64,000 bases of DNA from Colletes latitarsis (GCF_051014445.1 NW_027488367.1:28815501-28879500); one strand, 5' to 3'; positions 26,236 to 41,500 are shown, counted from the stretch's first letter. The notes: generated by a model from the letters alone, not told the origin. Program-made: numbers and translations.

Positions 26236-29200
26236 GTAGTAATGTGGGACCACACTGAAACAGTCAATTAAACCTGGTTTCGATCAATATTTTAGAGAAT
26301 AATTCATGTTAGGTCTAGGTTTGGTCTGGGATTTGCTCTCATCAGGCTCATTCTTTCGCATATTTCTCACACTTCATGGCTAGATCCTGGGCTATTCCTG
26401 GATTGGATCACGTAGTAATGTGGTACCACACTGAAACAGTCAATTAAACCTGGTTTCCATCAATATTTTAGAGGACAACGCATGTTAGGTCTAGGTTAGG
26501 CCAGGGATTTGCCCTCATCAGGATCATACTTTCGCAGTTTTAACATACATGTTGGCCTGATCGAGGGTTTTTTCTGCTTTGGACCACGTAGTAAAGTGGT
26601 ACCACACTGAAGCAGTCCATTAAACCTGGTCATGATAAATATTTGAGAGGATAACGCATGTTAGGTCTGGGTTAGGTCTAGGATTTGCCCTCGTCAGGCT
26701 CATACTTTCGCATATTTCACATACTTCATGACTAGATCCTTGGCTATTTCTGGATTGGATCACGTAGTAATGTGGGACCACACTGAAACAGTCAATTAAA
26801 CCTGGTTTCGATCAATATTTTAGAGAATAACTCATGTTAGGTCTAGGTTAGGTCTGGGATTTGCTCTCAGAAGGCTCATTCTTTCGCATATTTCTCATAC
26901 TTGATGGCTAGATCCTGGGCTTCATCTGGATTGCATCACGTAGTAATGAAGTACAACACTGAAAAAGTCAATTAAACCTGGTTTCCATCAATATCTTAGA
27001 GGACAACGCATGTTAGGTCTAGGTTAGGCCTGGGATTTTCACTCATCAGACACATACCTTCGCATTCTTCACATACTTGTTGAACGGATCCTGGGTTTTT
27101 TCTGGTTTGGATCACGTAGTAATGTGGGAACACACTGGAACATTCAATTAAACCTGGTCTTGATAAATATTTTAGAGGATAACGCATGTTAGGTTTGGTT
27201 TAGGTCTAGGATTTGCCCTCATCAGGCTCATACTTTCGCATTCTTCTCATACTTGTTGACCGGATCCTGGGTTTTTTCTGGTTTGGATCACGTAGTAATG
27301 TGGGACCACACAGGAGCAATCAATTAAACCTGGTCTTGATAAATATTTTAGAGGATAACGCATGTTAGGTCTGGGTTAGGTCTAGGATTTGCCCTCGTCA
27401 GGCTCATACTTTCGCATATTTCTCATACTTCATGGCTAGATCCTGGGCTATTTCTGGATTGTATCACGTAGTAATGTGGTACCACACAGAAACAGTCAAT
27501 TAAACCTGGTTTCGATCAATATTTTAGAGGATAACGCAAGTTAGATCTGGGATAGGTCTGGGATTTGCCCTCATCAGGCTCATACTTTCGCACACTTCAC
27601 ATACTCGTTTAACAGATCCTGGGTTTTCTCTGGTTTGCATCACGTAGTATTGAGGTACCACACTGAAACTGTCAATTAAACCTGGTTTCGATCAATATTT
27701 TAGAGAATAATTCATGTTAGGTCTAGGTTAGGCCTGGGATTTGCCCTCATCAGGGGCATACTTTCGCAGTTCTAACATACATGTTGACCTGATCGAGGGT
27801 TTTTTCTGCTTTGGATCACGTAGTAAAGTGGTACCACACTGAAACAGTCCACTAAACCTGGTTTGGATCAATATTTTAGAGGATAGTGCATGTTAGGTCT
27901 AGGTTAGCCCTGAGATTTTCACTCATCAGACTCATACTTTCGCATTCTTCAGATACATGTTGAACGGATCCTGGGTTTTTTCTGGTATGGTTCACGTAGT
28001 AATGTGGTACCACACTGAAACAATCAATTAAACCAGGTCTTGATAAATATTTTAGGTGATAACGCATGTTAGGTCTGGGTTAGGTCTAGGTTTGCCCTCA
28101 TCAGGCTCATACTTTCGCATATTTCTCATACTTCATGGCTAGATCCTGGGCTATTTCTGGATTGGATCACGTAGTAATGTGGTAACACACTGAAACAGTC
28201 AATTAAACCTGGTTTCGATCAATATTTTAGAGGACAATGCAAGTTAGGTCTGGGATAGGTCTGGGATTTGCCCACAACAGGGTCATACTTTCGCATTTTT
28301 CACATACTTGTTGAACAGATCCTGGGTTTTTTCTGGATTGGATCGCGCAGTAATGTGGTACCACACTGAAACAGCCCACTAAACCTGGTTTCGATCAATA
28401 TTTTAGAGGATAACGAAAGTTATGTCTAGGTTTGGCCTGGGATTTGCCCTCATCAGACTCATGCTTTCGCATTTTTCACATACTTGTTGAACAGATCCTG
28501 GGTTTTTTCTGGTATGGATCACGTAGTAATGTGGTACCACACTGAAACATTCAGTTAAACCTGGTCTTGATAAATATATTTGAGGATAACGCATGTTAGG
28601 TCTGGGCTAGGTCTAGGATTTGCCCTCATCAGGCTCATATTTTCGCATATTTCTTATACTTCATGGATAGATCCTGGGCTATTTTCTGGTTTGGATCACA
28701 TAGTAATGTGGTACCACACTGAAACAGTCGATTCAACCAGGTTTCGATCAATATTTTTGAGGATAACGCATGTTAGGTCTAGGTTAGGCCTGGGATTTGC
28801 TCTCATCAGGCTCATTCTTTCGCATCTTTCTCATACTTGATGGCTAGATCCGGGGCTTTTTCTGGATTGCATCACGTAGTAATGAAGTACGACACTGAAA
28901 CAGTCAATTAAACCTGGTATCGATCAATATTTTAGAGGATAACGCATGTTAGGTCTAGGTTAGGCCTGGGATTTTCACTCATCAGACTCATACTTTCGCA
29001 TTCTTCACATACTTGTTGAACGGATCCTGGGTTTTTTCCGGTTTGGTACACGTAGTAATGTGGTACCACACTGAAACATTCAATTAAACCTGGTCTTGAT
29101 AAATATTTTAGAGGATAACGTATGTTAGGTCCGGGTTACGTCTAGGATTTGCCCTCATCAGGCTCATACTTTCGCATATTTCTCATGCTTCATGGCTAGA

Positions 29201-31341
29201 TCCTGGGCTATTTTTGGATTGTGTCACGTAGTAATGTGGTACCACGCTGAAACAGTCAATTAAACCTGGTTTCGATCAATATTTTAGAGGATAACGCAAG
29301 TTAGGTCTGGGATAGGTCTAGGATTTGCCCTCATCAGACTCAAACTTTCGCACACTTCACATACTCGTTGAACAGATCCTGGGTTATTTTCTGGTTTGGA
29401 TCACATAGTAATGTGGTACCACACTGAAACAGTCGATCAAACCAGGTTTCGATCAATATTTTTGAGGATAACGCATGTTAGGTATAGGTTAGGCCTGGGA
29501 TTTGCCCTCATCAGGGTCATACTTTCGCATTTTTCACATACTTGTTGAACGGATCCTGGGATTTTTCTGGTTTGGATCACGTAGAAAAGTGGTACCACAC
29601 TTTAACAGTCAATTAAACCTGGTTTCGATCAATATTTTAGAGGATAACGCAAGTTAGGTCCGGGATAGGTCTGAGATTTGCCCTCATCAGACTCATACTT
29701 TCGCACACTTCACATACTCGTTGAACAGATCCTGGGTTTTTTTCTGGTTTGGATCACGTAGTAATGTGGTACCACGCTGAAACAGTCGATTAAACCTGGT
29801 TTCGATCAATATTATTGAGGATAACGCATGTTAGGTCTAGGTTAGTCCTGGGATTTTCACTCATCAGACTCATACTATCGCACGCTTCACATACTCCTTG
29901 AACAGATCCTGGGTTATTTTCTGGTTTGGATCACGTAGTAATGTGGTACCACACCGAAACAGTCAATTAAACCTGGTTTTGATCAATATTTTAGAGAACA
30001 ATTCATGTTAGGTCTAGGTTAGGTCTGGGATCTGCCCACATCAGGCTCATACTTTCGCGTTTTTCACATACTTGTTGAACAGATCCTGGGTTTTTTCTGG
30101 TTTGTATCACGTAGTAGTGTGGTACCACACAGGAGCAATCAATTAAACCTGGTCTTGATAAATATTTTAGAGGATAACGCATGTTAGGTCTGGGTTAGGT
30201 CTAGGATTTGCCCTCGTCAGGCTCATACTTTCGCATATTTCTCATACTTCATGGCTAGATCCTGGGCTATTTCTGGATTGTATCACGTAGTAATGTGGTA
30301 CCACACAGAAACAGTCAATTAAACCTGGTTTCGATCAATATTTTAGAGGATAACGCAAGTTAGATCTGGGATAGGTCTGGGATTTGCCCTCATCAGGCTC
30401 ATACTTTCGCACACTTCACATACTCGTTTAACAGATCCTGGGTTTTCTCTGGTTTGCATCACGTAGTATTGAGGTACCACACTGAAACTGTCAATTAAAC
30501 CTGGTTTCGATCAATATTTTAGAGAATAATTCATGTTAGGTCTAGGTTAGGCCTGGGATTTGCCCTCATCAGGGGCATACCTTCGCAGTTCTAACATACA
30601 TGTTGACCTGATCGAGGGTTTTTTCTGCTTTGGATCAAGTAGTAAAGTGGTACCACACTGAAACAGTCCACTAAACCTGGTTTGGATCAATATTTTAGAG
30701 GATAGTGCATGTTAGGTCTAGGTTAGCCCTGAGATTTTCACTCATCAGACTCATACTTTCGCATTCTTCAGATACATGTTGAACGGATCCTGGGTTTTTT
30801 CTGGTATGGTTCACGTAGTAATGTGGTACCACACTGAAACAATCAATTAAACCAGGTCTTGATAAATATTTTAGGTGATAACGCATGTTAGGTCTGGGTA
30901 AGGTCTAGGTTTGCCCTCATCAGGCTCATACTTTCGCATATTTCTCATACTTCATGGCTAGATCCTGGGCTATTTCTGGATTGGATCACGTAGTAATGTG
31001 GTAACACACTGAAACAGTCAATTAAACCTGGTTTCGATCAATATTTTAGAGGACAATGCAAGTTAGGTCTGGGATAGGTCTGGGATTTGCCCACAACAGG
31101 GTCATACTTTCGCATTTTTCACATACTTGTTGAACAGATCCTGGGTTTTTTCTGGATTGGATCGCGCAGTAATGTGGTACCACACTGAAACAGCCCACTA
31201 AACCTGGTTTCGATCAATATTTTAGAGGATAACGAAAGTTATGTCTAGGTTTGGCCTGGGATTTGCCCTCATCAGACTCATGCTTTCGCATTTTTCACAT
31301 ACTTGTTGAACAGATCCTGGGTTTTTTCTGGTATGGATCAC
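26236..31341. repeat. 29-monomer higher-order repeat, unit 2
   Basis: Second full copy of the 5,106-bp unit, in direct tandem with the first. The unit has an internal duplication (the 7-monomer block at 27,306 and again at 30,125, offset 2,819 bp), so its structure is itself nested. Confidence 0.9.
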
Positions 31342-32107
31342 GTAGTAATGTGGGACCACACTGAAACAGTCAATTAAACCTGGTTTCGATCAATATTTTA
31401 GAGAATAATTCATGTTAGGTCTAGGTTTGGTCTGGGATTTGCTCTCATCAGGCTCATTCTTTCGCATATTTCTCACACTTCATGGCTAGATCCTGGGCTA
31501 TTCCTGGATTGGATCACGTAGTAATGTGGTACCACACTGAAACAGTCAATTAAACCTGGTTTCCATCAATATTTTAGAGGACAACGCATGTTAGGTCTAG
31601 GTTAGGCCAGGGATTTGCCCTCATCAGGATCATACTTTCGCAGTTTTAACATACATGTTGGCCTGATCGAGGGTTTTTTCTGCTTTGGACCACGTAGTAA
31701 AGTGGTACCACACTGAAGCAGTCCATTAAACCTGGTCATGATAAATATTTGAGAGGATAACGCATGTTAGGTCTGGGTTAGGTCTAGGATTTGCCCTCGT
31801 CAGGCTCATACTTTCGCATATTTCACATACTTCATGACTAGATCCTTGGCTATTTCTGGATTGGATCACGTAGTAATGTGGGACCACACTGAAACAGTCA
31901 ATTAAACCTGGTTTCGATCAATATTTTAGAGAATAACTCATGTTAAGTCTAGGTTAGGTCTGGGATTTGCTCTCATCAGGCTCATTCTTTCGCATATTTC
32001 TCATACTTGATGGCTAGATCCTGGGCTTCATCTGGATTGCATCACGTAGTAATGAAGTACAACACTGAAAAAGTCAATTAAACCTGGTTTCCATCAATAT
32101 CTTAGAG
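31342..32107. repeat. 29-monomer higher-order repeat, truncated unit 3
   Basis: About four and a half monomers continue the 5,106-bp periodicity. The match to unit 2 is lost after CCATCAATATCTTAGAGG at about 32,107, where this copy continues with CCAACGCAAG and unit 2 with ACAACGCATG. This is the right border of the homogeneous domain. Confidence 0.85.
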
Positions 32108-35100
32108 GCCAACGCAAGTTAGGTCTGGGATAGGTCTGGGATTTGCCCTCATCAGGCTCATACTTTCGCACACTTCACATACTCGTTGAACAGATCCTGG
32201 GTTATTTTCTGGTTTGGATCACATAGTAATGTGGTACCACACTGAAACAGTCGATTAAACCAGGTTTCGATCAATATTTTTGAGGATAACGCATGTTAGG
32301 TCTAGGTTAGGCCTGGGATTTGCTCTCATCAGGCTCATTCTTTCGCATATTTCTCATACTTGATGGCTAGATCCGGGGCTTTTTCTGGATTGCATCACGT
32401 AGTAATGAAGTACGACACTGAAACAGTCAATTAAACCTGGTTTCGATCAATATTTTAGAGGATAACGCAAGTTAGGTCTGGGATAGGTCTAGGATTTGCC
32501 CTCATCAGGCTCATACTTTCGCATATTTCTTATACTTCATGGATAGATCCTGGGCTATTTTCTGGTTTGGATCACATAGTAATGTGGTACCACACTGAAA
32601 CAGTCGATTAAACCTGGTATCGATCAATATTTTAGAGGATAACGCATGTTAGGTCTAGGTTAGGCCTGGGATTTTCACTCATCAGACTCATACTTTCGCA
32701 TTCTTCACATACTTGTTGAACGGATCCTGGGTTTTTTCCGGTTTGGTACACGTAGTAATGTGGTACCACACTGAAACATTCAATTAAACCTGGTTTTGAT
32801 CAATATTTTAGAGAACAATTCATGTTAGGTCTAGGTTAGGTCTGGGATCTGCCCACATCAGGCTCATACTTTCGCGTTTTTCACATACTTGTTGAACAGA
32901 TCCTGGGTTTTTTCTGGTTTGTATCACGCAGTAGTGTGGTACCACACTGAAACAGTCCATTAAACCTGGTTTGGATCAATATTTTAGAGGATAACGCATG
33001 TTAGGCCTAGGTTAGGTCAGGGATTTTCACTCATCAGACTCATACTTTCGCATTCTTCACATACTTGTTGAACGGATCCTGGGTTTTTTCTGGTTTGGAT
33101 AACGTAGTAATGTGGGACCACACTGAAACAATCAATTAAACCTGGTCTTGATAAATATTTTAGAGGATAACGCATGTTAGGTCTGGGATAGGTCTGGGAT
33201 TTGCCCTCATCAGACTCATACTTTCGCACACTTCACATACTTGTTGAACAGATCCTGGGTTATTTTCTGGTTTGGATCACATAGTAATGTGGTACCACAC
33301 TGAAACAGTCGATTAAACCAGGTTTCGATCAATATTTTTGAGGATAACGCATGTTAGGTCTAGGTTAGGCCTGGGATTTGCTCTCATCAGGCTCATTCTT
33401 TCGCATATTTCTCATACTTGATGGCTAGATCCGGAGCTTTTTCTGGATTGCATCACGTAGTAATGAAGTACGACACTGAAACAGTCAATTAAACCTGGTT
33501 TCGATCAATATTTTAGAGGATAACGCAAGTTAGGTCTGGGATAGGTCTAGGATTTGCCCTCATCAGGCTCATACTTTCGCATATTTCTTATACTTCATGG
33601 ATAGATCCTGGGCTATTTCTGGATTGTATCACGTAGTAATGTGGTACCACACAGAAACAGTCAATTAAACCTGGTTTCGATCAATATTTTAGTGGATAAC
33701 GCAAGTTAGGTCTGGGATAGGTCTGGGATTTGCCCTCATCAGGCTCATACTTTCGCGTTTTTCACATACTTGTTGAACAGATCCTGGGTTTTTTCTGGTT
33801 TGGGTCACGTACTAGTGTGGTACCACACTGAAACAATCGATTAAACGTGGTTTCGATCAATATTTTTGAGGATAACGCATGTTAGGTCTAGGTTAGGCCG
33901 GGCATTTTCACTCATCAGACTCATACTTTCGCATTCTTCACATACTTGTTGAACGGATCCTGGGTTTTTGCTGGTTTGGATCACGTAGTAATGTGGTACC
34001 ACAGTGAAACATTCAATTAAACCTGGTCTTGATAAATATTTTAGAGGATAACGCATGTTAGGTCTGGGTTAGGTCTAGGATTTGCCCTCATCAGGCTCAT
34101 TCTATCGCATATTTCTCATACTAGATGGCTAGATCCTGGGCATTTTCTGGATTGCATCACGTAGTAATGAAGTACAACACTGAAACACTCAACTAAACCT
34201 GGTTTCGATCAATATTATTGAGGATAACGCATGCTAGGTCCAGGTTAGGCCTGGAATTTTCACCCATCAGACTCATACTTTCGCATTCTTCACATACTTG
34301 TTGAACGGATCTTGGGTTTTTTCTGGTGTCGATCACGTAGTAATGTGGTACCACACTGAAACAATCAATTAAACCTGATCTCGATAAATATTTTAGAGGA
34401 TAACGCATGTTAGGTCTGGGTTAGGTCTAGGATTTGCCCTCATCAGGCGCATACTTTCGCATATTTCTCATACTTCATGGCTGGATCCTGGGCTATTTCT
34501 GGATTGGAGCACGTAGTAATGTGGTACCACACTGAAACAGTCCATTAAACCTGGTTTGGATCAATATTTTTGAGGATAACGCATGTTAGGTCTAGGTTAG
34601 GCCGGGGATTTTCACTCATCAGACTCATACTTTCGCATTCTTCACATACTTGTTGAACGGATCCCGGGTTTTTACTGGTTTGGATCACGTAGTAATGTGG
34701 CACCACACTTAAACATTCAATTAAGCCTGGTCTTGATAAATATTTTAGAGAATAATTCATGTTAGGTCTAGGTAAGGTCAGGGATTTGCTCTCATCAGGC
34801 TCATTCTTTCGCATATTTCTCATACTTGATGGCTAGATCCTGGGCTTTTTTTGGATTGCATCACGTAGTAACGAAGTTCAACACTGAAACTGTCGATTAA
34901 ACCTGGTTTCCATCAATATTTTAGAGGACAACGCATGTCAGGTATAGGTTAGGTCTGGGATTTGCTCTCATCAGGGTCATACTGTCGCAGTTTTAACTTA
35001 CTTGTTGAAGGGATCCTGGGTTTTTTCTGGTTTGTTTCACGTAGTAATGTGGTACCACACTGAAACATTCAATTAAACCTGGCCTTGATAAATATTTTAG

Positions 35101-37184
35101 AGGATAACGCATGTTAGGTTTGGGTTAGGTCTAGGATTTGACCACATCAGACTCATATTTTCGCGTTTTTCACATACTTGTTGAACAGATCCTGGGTTTT
35201 TTCTGGTTTGGATCACGTAGTAGTGTGGTACCACACTGAAACAGTCCATTAAACCTGGTTGCGATCAATATTTTACAGGATGACGCATGTTAGGTCTGGG
35301 TTAGGTCTAGGATTTGCTCTCATCAGGCTCATTCTTTCGCATATTTCTCATACTTGATGGCTAGATCCTGTGCTTTTTCTGGATTGCATCACGTAGTAAT
35401 GAAGTACAACACTGAAACAGTCAATTAAACCTGGTTTCCATCAATATCTTAGAGGACAGCGCAAGTTAGGTCTGGGGTAGGTCTGGGATTTGCCCACATC
35501 AGGCTCATACTTTCGCGTTTTTCACATACTTGTTGAACAGATCCTGGGTTTTTTCTGGTTTGTATCACGTAGTAGTGTGGTACCACACTGAAACAGTCCA
35601 TTAAACCTGGTTTGGATCAATATTTTAGAGGATAACGCATGTTAGGCCTAGGTTAGGTCTGGGATTTTCACTCATCAGACTCATACTTTCGCATTCTTCA
35701 CATACTTGTTGAACGGATCCTGGGTTTTTTCTGGTTTGGATAACGTAGTAATGTGGGACCACACTGAAACAATCAATTAAACCTGGTCTTGATAAATATT
35801 TTAGAGGATAACGCATGTTAGGTCTGGGATAGGTCTGGGATTTGCCCTCATCAGACTCATACTTTCGCACACTTCACATACTTGTTGAACAGATCCTGGG
35901 TTATTTTCTGTTTTGGATCACATAGTAATGTGGTACCACACTGAAACAGTCGATTAAACCAGGTTTCGATCAATATTTTTGTGGATAACGCATGTTAGGT
36001 CTAGGTTAGGCCTGGGATTTTCACTCATCATACTCATACTTTCGCATTCTTCTCATACTTGTTGAACGGATCCTGGGTTTTTTCTGGTTTGGATCACGTA
36101 GTAATGTGGGACCACACAGGAGCAATCAATTAAACCTGGTCTTGATAAATATTTTAGAGGATAACGCATGTTAGGTCTGGGTTAGGTCTAGGATTTGCCC
36201 TCGTCAGGTTCATACTTCAGATATTTCTCATACTTCATGGCTAGATCCTGGGCTATTTCTGGATTGTATCACGTAGTAATGTGGTACCACACAGAAACAG
36301 TCAATTAAACCTGGTTTCGATCAATATTTTAGTGGATAACGCAAGTTAGGTCTGGGATAGGTCTGGGATTTGCTCTCATCAGGCTCATACTTTCGCGTTT
36401 TTCACATACTTGTTGAACAGATCCTGGGTTTTTTCTGGTATGGTTCACGTAGTAATGTGGTACCACACTGAAACAATCAATTAAACCAGGTCTTGATAAA
36501 TATTTTAGGTGATAACACATGTTAGGTCTGGGTTAGGTGTAGGTTTGCCCTCATCAGGCTCATACTTTCGCATATTTCTCATACTTCATGGCTAGATCCT
36601 GGGCTATTTCTGGATTGGATCACGTAGTAATGTGGTACCACACTGAAACAGTCAATTAAACCTGGTTTCGATCAATATTTTAGAGGACAATGCAAGGTAG
36701 GTCTGGGATAGGTCTGGGATTTGCCCACATCAGGGTCATACTTTCGCATTTTTCACATACTTGTTGAACAGATCCTGGGTTTTTTCTGGATTGGATCGCG
36801 CAGTAATGTGGTACCACACTGAAACAGTCGATTAAACCAGGTTTCGATCAATATTTTTGAGGATAACGCATGTTAGGTCTAGGTTAGGCCTGGGATTTGC
36901 TCTCATCAGGCTCATTCTTTCGCATATTTCTCATACTTGATGGCTAGATCCTGGGCTTTTTCTGGATTGCATCACGTAGTAATGAAGTACAACACCGAAA
37001 CAGTCAATTAAACCTGGTTTCGATCAATATTTTAGAGGATAACGCATGTTAGGTCTAGGTTAGGCCTGGGATTTTCACTCATCAGACTCATACTTTCGCA
37101 TTCTTCACATACTTGTTGAACGGATCCTGGGTTTTTTCCGGTTTGGTGCACGTAGTAATGTGGTACCACACTGAAACATTCAAT
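32108..37184. repeat. Mosaic satellite domain without a long higher-order unit
   Basis: About 29 monomers. Individual monomers match types seen in the 22-29 kb domain and in the 37-51 kb domain, but in a new order. A 3-monomer duplicate (32,850 and 35,491) is the only clear local unit. I see no gene, foreign insert or RNA gene here. Confidence 0.7.
32850..33376. repeat. 3-monomer duplicate T, copy 1
   Basis: This block matches 35,491-36,017 at offset 2,641 bp (15 monomers plus 1). Shared variants include GTTAGGCCTAGGTTAGG and GGATAACGTAGTAATG. It diverges where this copy reads GGGATTTGCTC and the other reads GGGATTTTCACTC, within the junction between the conserved half and the variable half. 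Confidence 0.7.
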
Positions 37185-38545
37185 TAAACCTGGTCTTGAT
37201 AAATATTTTAGAGGATAACGTATGTTAGGTCCGGGTTACGTCTAGGATTTGCCCTCATCAGGCTCATACTTTCGCATATTTCTCATACTTCATGGCTAGA
37301 TCCTGGGCTATTTCTGGATTGTGTCACGTAGTAATGTGGTACCACGCTGAAACAGTCAATTAGACCTGGTTTCGATCAATATTTTAGAGGATAACGCAAG
37401 TTAGGTCTGGGATAGGTCTGGGATTTGCCCTCATCAGACTCAAACTTTCGCACACTTCACATACTCGTTGAACAGATCCTGGGTTATTTTCTGGTTTGGA
37501 TCACATAGTAATGTGGTACCACACTGAAACAATCAATTAAACCTGGTCTTGATAAATATTTTAGAGGATAACGCATGTTAGGTCTGGGATACGTCTGGGA
37601 TTTGCCCTCATCAGACTCATACTTTCGCATTCTTCACATACTTGTTGAACGGATCCTGGGTTTTTGCTGGTTTGGATCACGTAGTAATGTGGTATCACAC
37701 TGAAACATTCAATTAAACCTGGTCTTGATAAATATTTTAGAGGATAACGCATGTTAGGTCTGGGTTAGGTCTAGGATTTGCCCTCATCAGGCTCATACTT
37801 TCGCATATTTCTCATACTTCATGGCTAGATCCTGGGCTATTTCTGGATTGTGTCACGTAGTAATGTGGTACCACGCTGAAACAGTCAATTAGACCTGGTT
37901 TCGATCAATATTTTAGAGGATAACGCAAGTTAGGTCTGGTATAGGTCTGGGATTTGCCCTCATCAGACTCAAACTTTCGCACACTTCACATACTCGTTGA
38001 ACAGATCCTGGGTTATTTTCTGGTTTGGATCACATAGTAATGTGGTACCACACTGAAACAATCAATTAAACCTGGTCTTGATAAATATTTTAGAGGATAA
38101 CGCATGTTAGGTCTGGGATACGTCTGGGATTTGCCCTCATCAGACTCATACTTTCGCATTCTTCACATACTTGTTGAACGGATCCTGGGTTTTTGCTGGT
38201 TTGGATCACGTAGTAATGTGGTATCACACTGAAACATTCAATTAAACCTGGTCTTGATAAATATTTTAGAGGATAACGCATGTTAGGTCTGGGTTAGGTC
38301 TAGGATTTGCCCTCATCAGGCTCATACTTTCGCATATTTCTCATACTTCATGGCTAGATCCTGGGCTATTTCTGGATTGTGTCACGTAGTAATGTGGTAC
38401 CACGCTGAAACAGTCAATTAGACCTGGTTTCGATCAATATTTTAGAGGATAACGCAAGTTAGGTCTGGGATAGGTCTGGGATTTGCCCTCATCAGACTCA
38501 AACTTTCGCACACTTCACATACTCGTTGAACAGATCCTGGGTTAT
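37185..38545. repeat. Trimeric higher-order repeat, about 2.6 copies of 529 bp
   Basis: Three monomers of different type form a 529-bp unit that recurs with almost no change. CAGTCAATTAGACCTGG, a private variant with G in TTAGACC, appears near 37,352, 37,881 and 38,410, and GATACGTCTGGG appears in the monomers at 37,587 and 38,116. The series ends at about 38,545, where the sequence switches to a GGATTGGAGCACG monomer. Near identity implies a very recent local amplification. Confidence 0.88.
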
Positions 38546-38549
38546 TTTC

Positions 38550-41500
38550 TGGATTGGAGCACGTAGTAATGTGGTACCACACTGAAACAGTCCATTAAAC
38601 CTGGTTTGGATCAATATTTTTGAGGATAACGCATGTTAGGTCTAGGTTAGGCCGGGGATTTTCACTCATCAGACTCATACTTTCGCATTCTTCACATACT
38701 TGTTGAACGGATCCTGGGTTTTTACTGGTTTGGATCACGTAGTAATGTGGTACCACACTGAAACGTTCAATTAAACCTGGTCTTGATAAATATTTTTGAG
38801 AATAATTCATGTTAGGTCTAGGTAAGGTCAGGGATTTGCTCTCATCAGGCTCATTCTTTCGCATATTTCTCATACTTGATGGCTAGATCCTGGGCTTTTT
38901 TTGGATTGCATCACGTAGTAATGATGTACAACACTGAAGCAGTCAATTAAACCTGGTTTCCATCAATATTTTAGAGAATAATTCATGTTAGGTCTAGGTT
39001 AGGTCAGGGATTTGCTCTCATCAGGCTCATTCTTTCGCATATTTCTCATACTTGATGGCTAGATCCTGGGCTTTTTCTGGATTGCATCACGTAGTAATGA
39101 AGTACAACACCGAAACAGTCAATTAAACCTGGTTTCGATCAATATATTAGAGAATAATTCATGTTAGGTCTAGGTTAGGTATGGGATTTGCTCTCATCAG
39201 GGTCATACTTTCGCAGTTTTAACATACATGTTGACCTGATCGAGGGTTTTTTCTGCTTTGGATCGCATAGTAATGTGGTACCACACTGAAACAGTCGATT
39301 AAACCAGGTTTCGATCAATATTTTAGAGGATAACGCATGTTAGGTCTGGGTTAGGTCTAGGATTTGCCCTCATCAGGCTCATACTTTCGCGTTTTTCACA
39401 TACTTGTTGAACAGATCCCGGGTTTTTTCTGGATTGGGTCACGTAGTAGTGTGGTACCACACTCAAACAGTCGATTAAACCTGGTTTCGATCAATATTTT
39501 TGAGGATAACGCATGTTAGGTCTGGGCTAGGTCTAGGATTTGCCCTCATCAGGCTCATTCTTTCGCATATTTCTCAAACTTGATGGCTAGATCCTGGGCT
39601 TTTTCTGGATTGCATCACGTAGTAATGTGGGACCACACTGAAACAGTCAATTAAACCTGGTTTCCATCAATATCTTAGAGGACAACGCAAGTTAGGTCTG
39701 GGATAGGTATGGGATTTGCCCACATCAGGCTCATACTTTCGCGTTTTTCACATACTTGTTGAACAGATCCTGGGTTTTTTCTGGTTTGGATCACGTAGTA
39801 GTGTGGTACCACACTGAACCAGTCCATTAAACCTGGTTTGGACCGACATTTTAGAGGATAACGCATGTTAGGTCTAGGTTAGGTCTGGGATTTTCGCTCA
39901 TCAGACTCATACTTTCGCATTCTTCACATACTTGTTGAACGGATCCTGGGTTTTTACTGGTTTGGATCACGTAGTAATGTGGTACCACACTGAAACATTC
40001 AATTAAACCTGGTCTTGATAAATATTTTAGAGAATAATTCATGTTAGGTCTAGGTAAGGTCAGGGATTTACTCTCATCAGGCTCATTCTTTCGCTTATTT
40101 CTCATACTTGATGGCTAGATCCTGGGCTTTTTTTGGATTGCATCACGTAGTAATGATGTACAACACTGAAGCAGTCAATTAAACCTGGTTTCCATCAATA
40201 TTTTAGAGAATAATTCATGATAGGTCTAGGTTAGGTCAGGGATTTGCTCTCATCAGGCTCACTCTTTCGCATATTTCTCATACTTGATGGCTAGATCCTG
40301 CGCTTTTTTTGGATTGCATCACGTAGTAATGAAGTTCAACACTGAAACTGTCAATTAAACCTGGTTTCCATCAATATTTTAGAGGACAACGCATGTCAGG
40401 TCTAGCTTAGGTCTGGGATTTGCTCTCATCAGGGTCATACTGTCGCAGTTTTAACTTACTTGTTGAACGGATCCTGGGTTTTTTCTGGTTTGGTTCACGT
40501 AGTAATGTGGTACCACACTGAAACATTCAATTAAACCTGGCCTTGATAAATATTTTAGAGGATAACGCATGTTAGGTTTGGGTTAGGTCTAGGATTTGAC
40601 CTCATCAGACTCATACTTTCGCGTTTATCACATACTTGTTGAACAGATCCTGGGTTTTTTCTGGTTTGGATCACGTAGTATTGTGGTACCACACTGAAAC
40701 AGTCCACTAAACCTGGTTGCGATCAATATTTTACAGGATAACGCATGTTAGGTCTGAGTTAGTTCTAGGATTTGCCCTCATCAGGCTCATACTTACGCAT
40801 ATTTCTCATACTTCATGGCTGGATCCTGGGCTATTTCTGGATTGGATCACGCAGTAATGTGGTACCACACTGAAACAGTCAATTAAACCTGGTTTTGATC
40901 AATATTTTAGAGAATAATTCATGTTTGGTCTAGGTTAGGTCTGGGATTTGCTCTCATCAGGCTCATTCTTTCGCATATTTCTCATACTTGATGGCTAGAT
41001 CCTGGGCTTTTTCTGGTTTGTATCACGTAGTAGTGTGGTACCACACTGAAACAGTCCATTAAACCTGGTTTGGATCAATATTTTAGAGGATAACGCATGT
41101 TAGGCCTAGGTTAGGTCTGGGATTTTCACTCATCAGACTCATACTTTCGCATTCTTCACATACTTGTTGAACGGATTCTGGGTTTTCTCTGGTTTGGATC
41201 ACGAAGTACTGTGGGACCACACTGAAACAATAAATTAAGCCTGGTCTTGATAAATATTTTAGAGGATAACGCATGTTAGGCCTAGGTTAGGTCTGGATTT
41301 TCACTCATCAGACTCATACTTTCGCATTCTTCACATACTTGTTGAACGGATCCTAAGTTTTTTCTGGTTTGGATAACGTAGTAATGTGGGACCACACTGA
41401 AACAATCAATTAAACCTGGTCTTGATAAATATTTTAGAGGATAACGCATGTTAGGTCTAGGTTAGGCCTGGGATTTTCACTCATCATACTCATACTTTCG

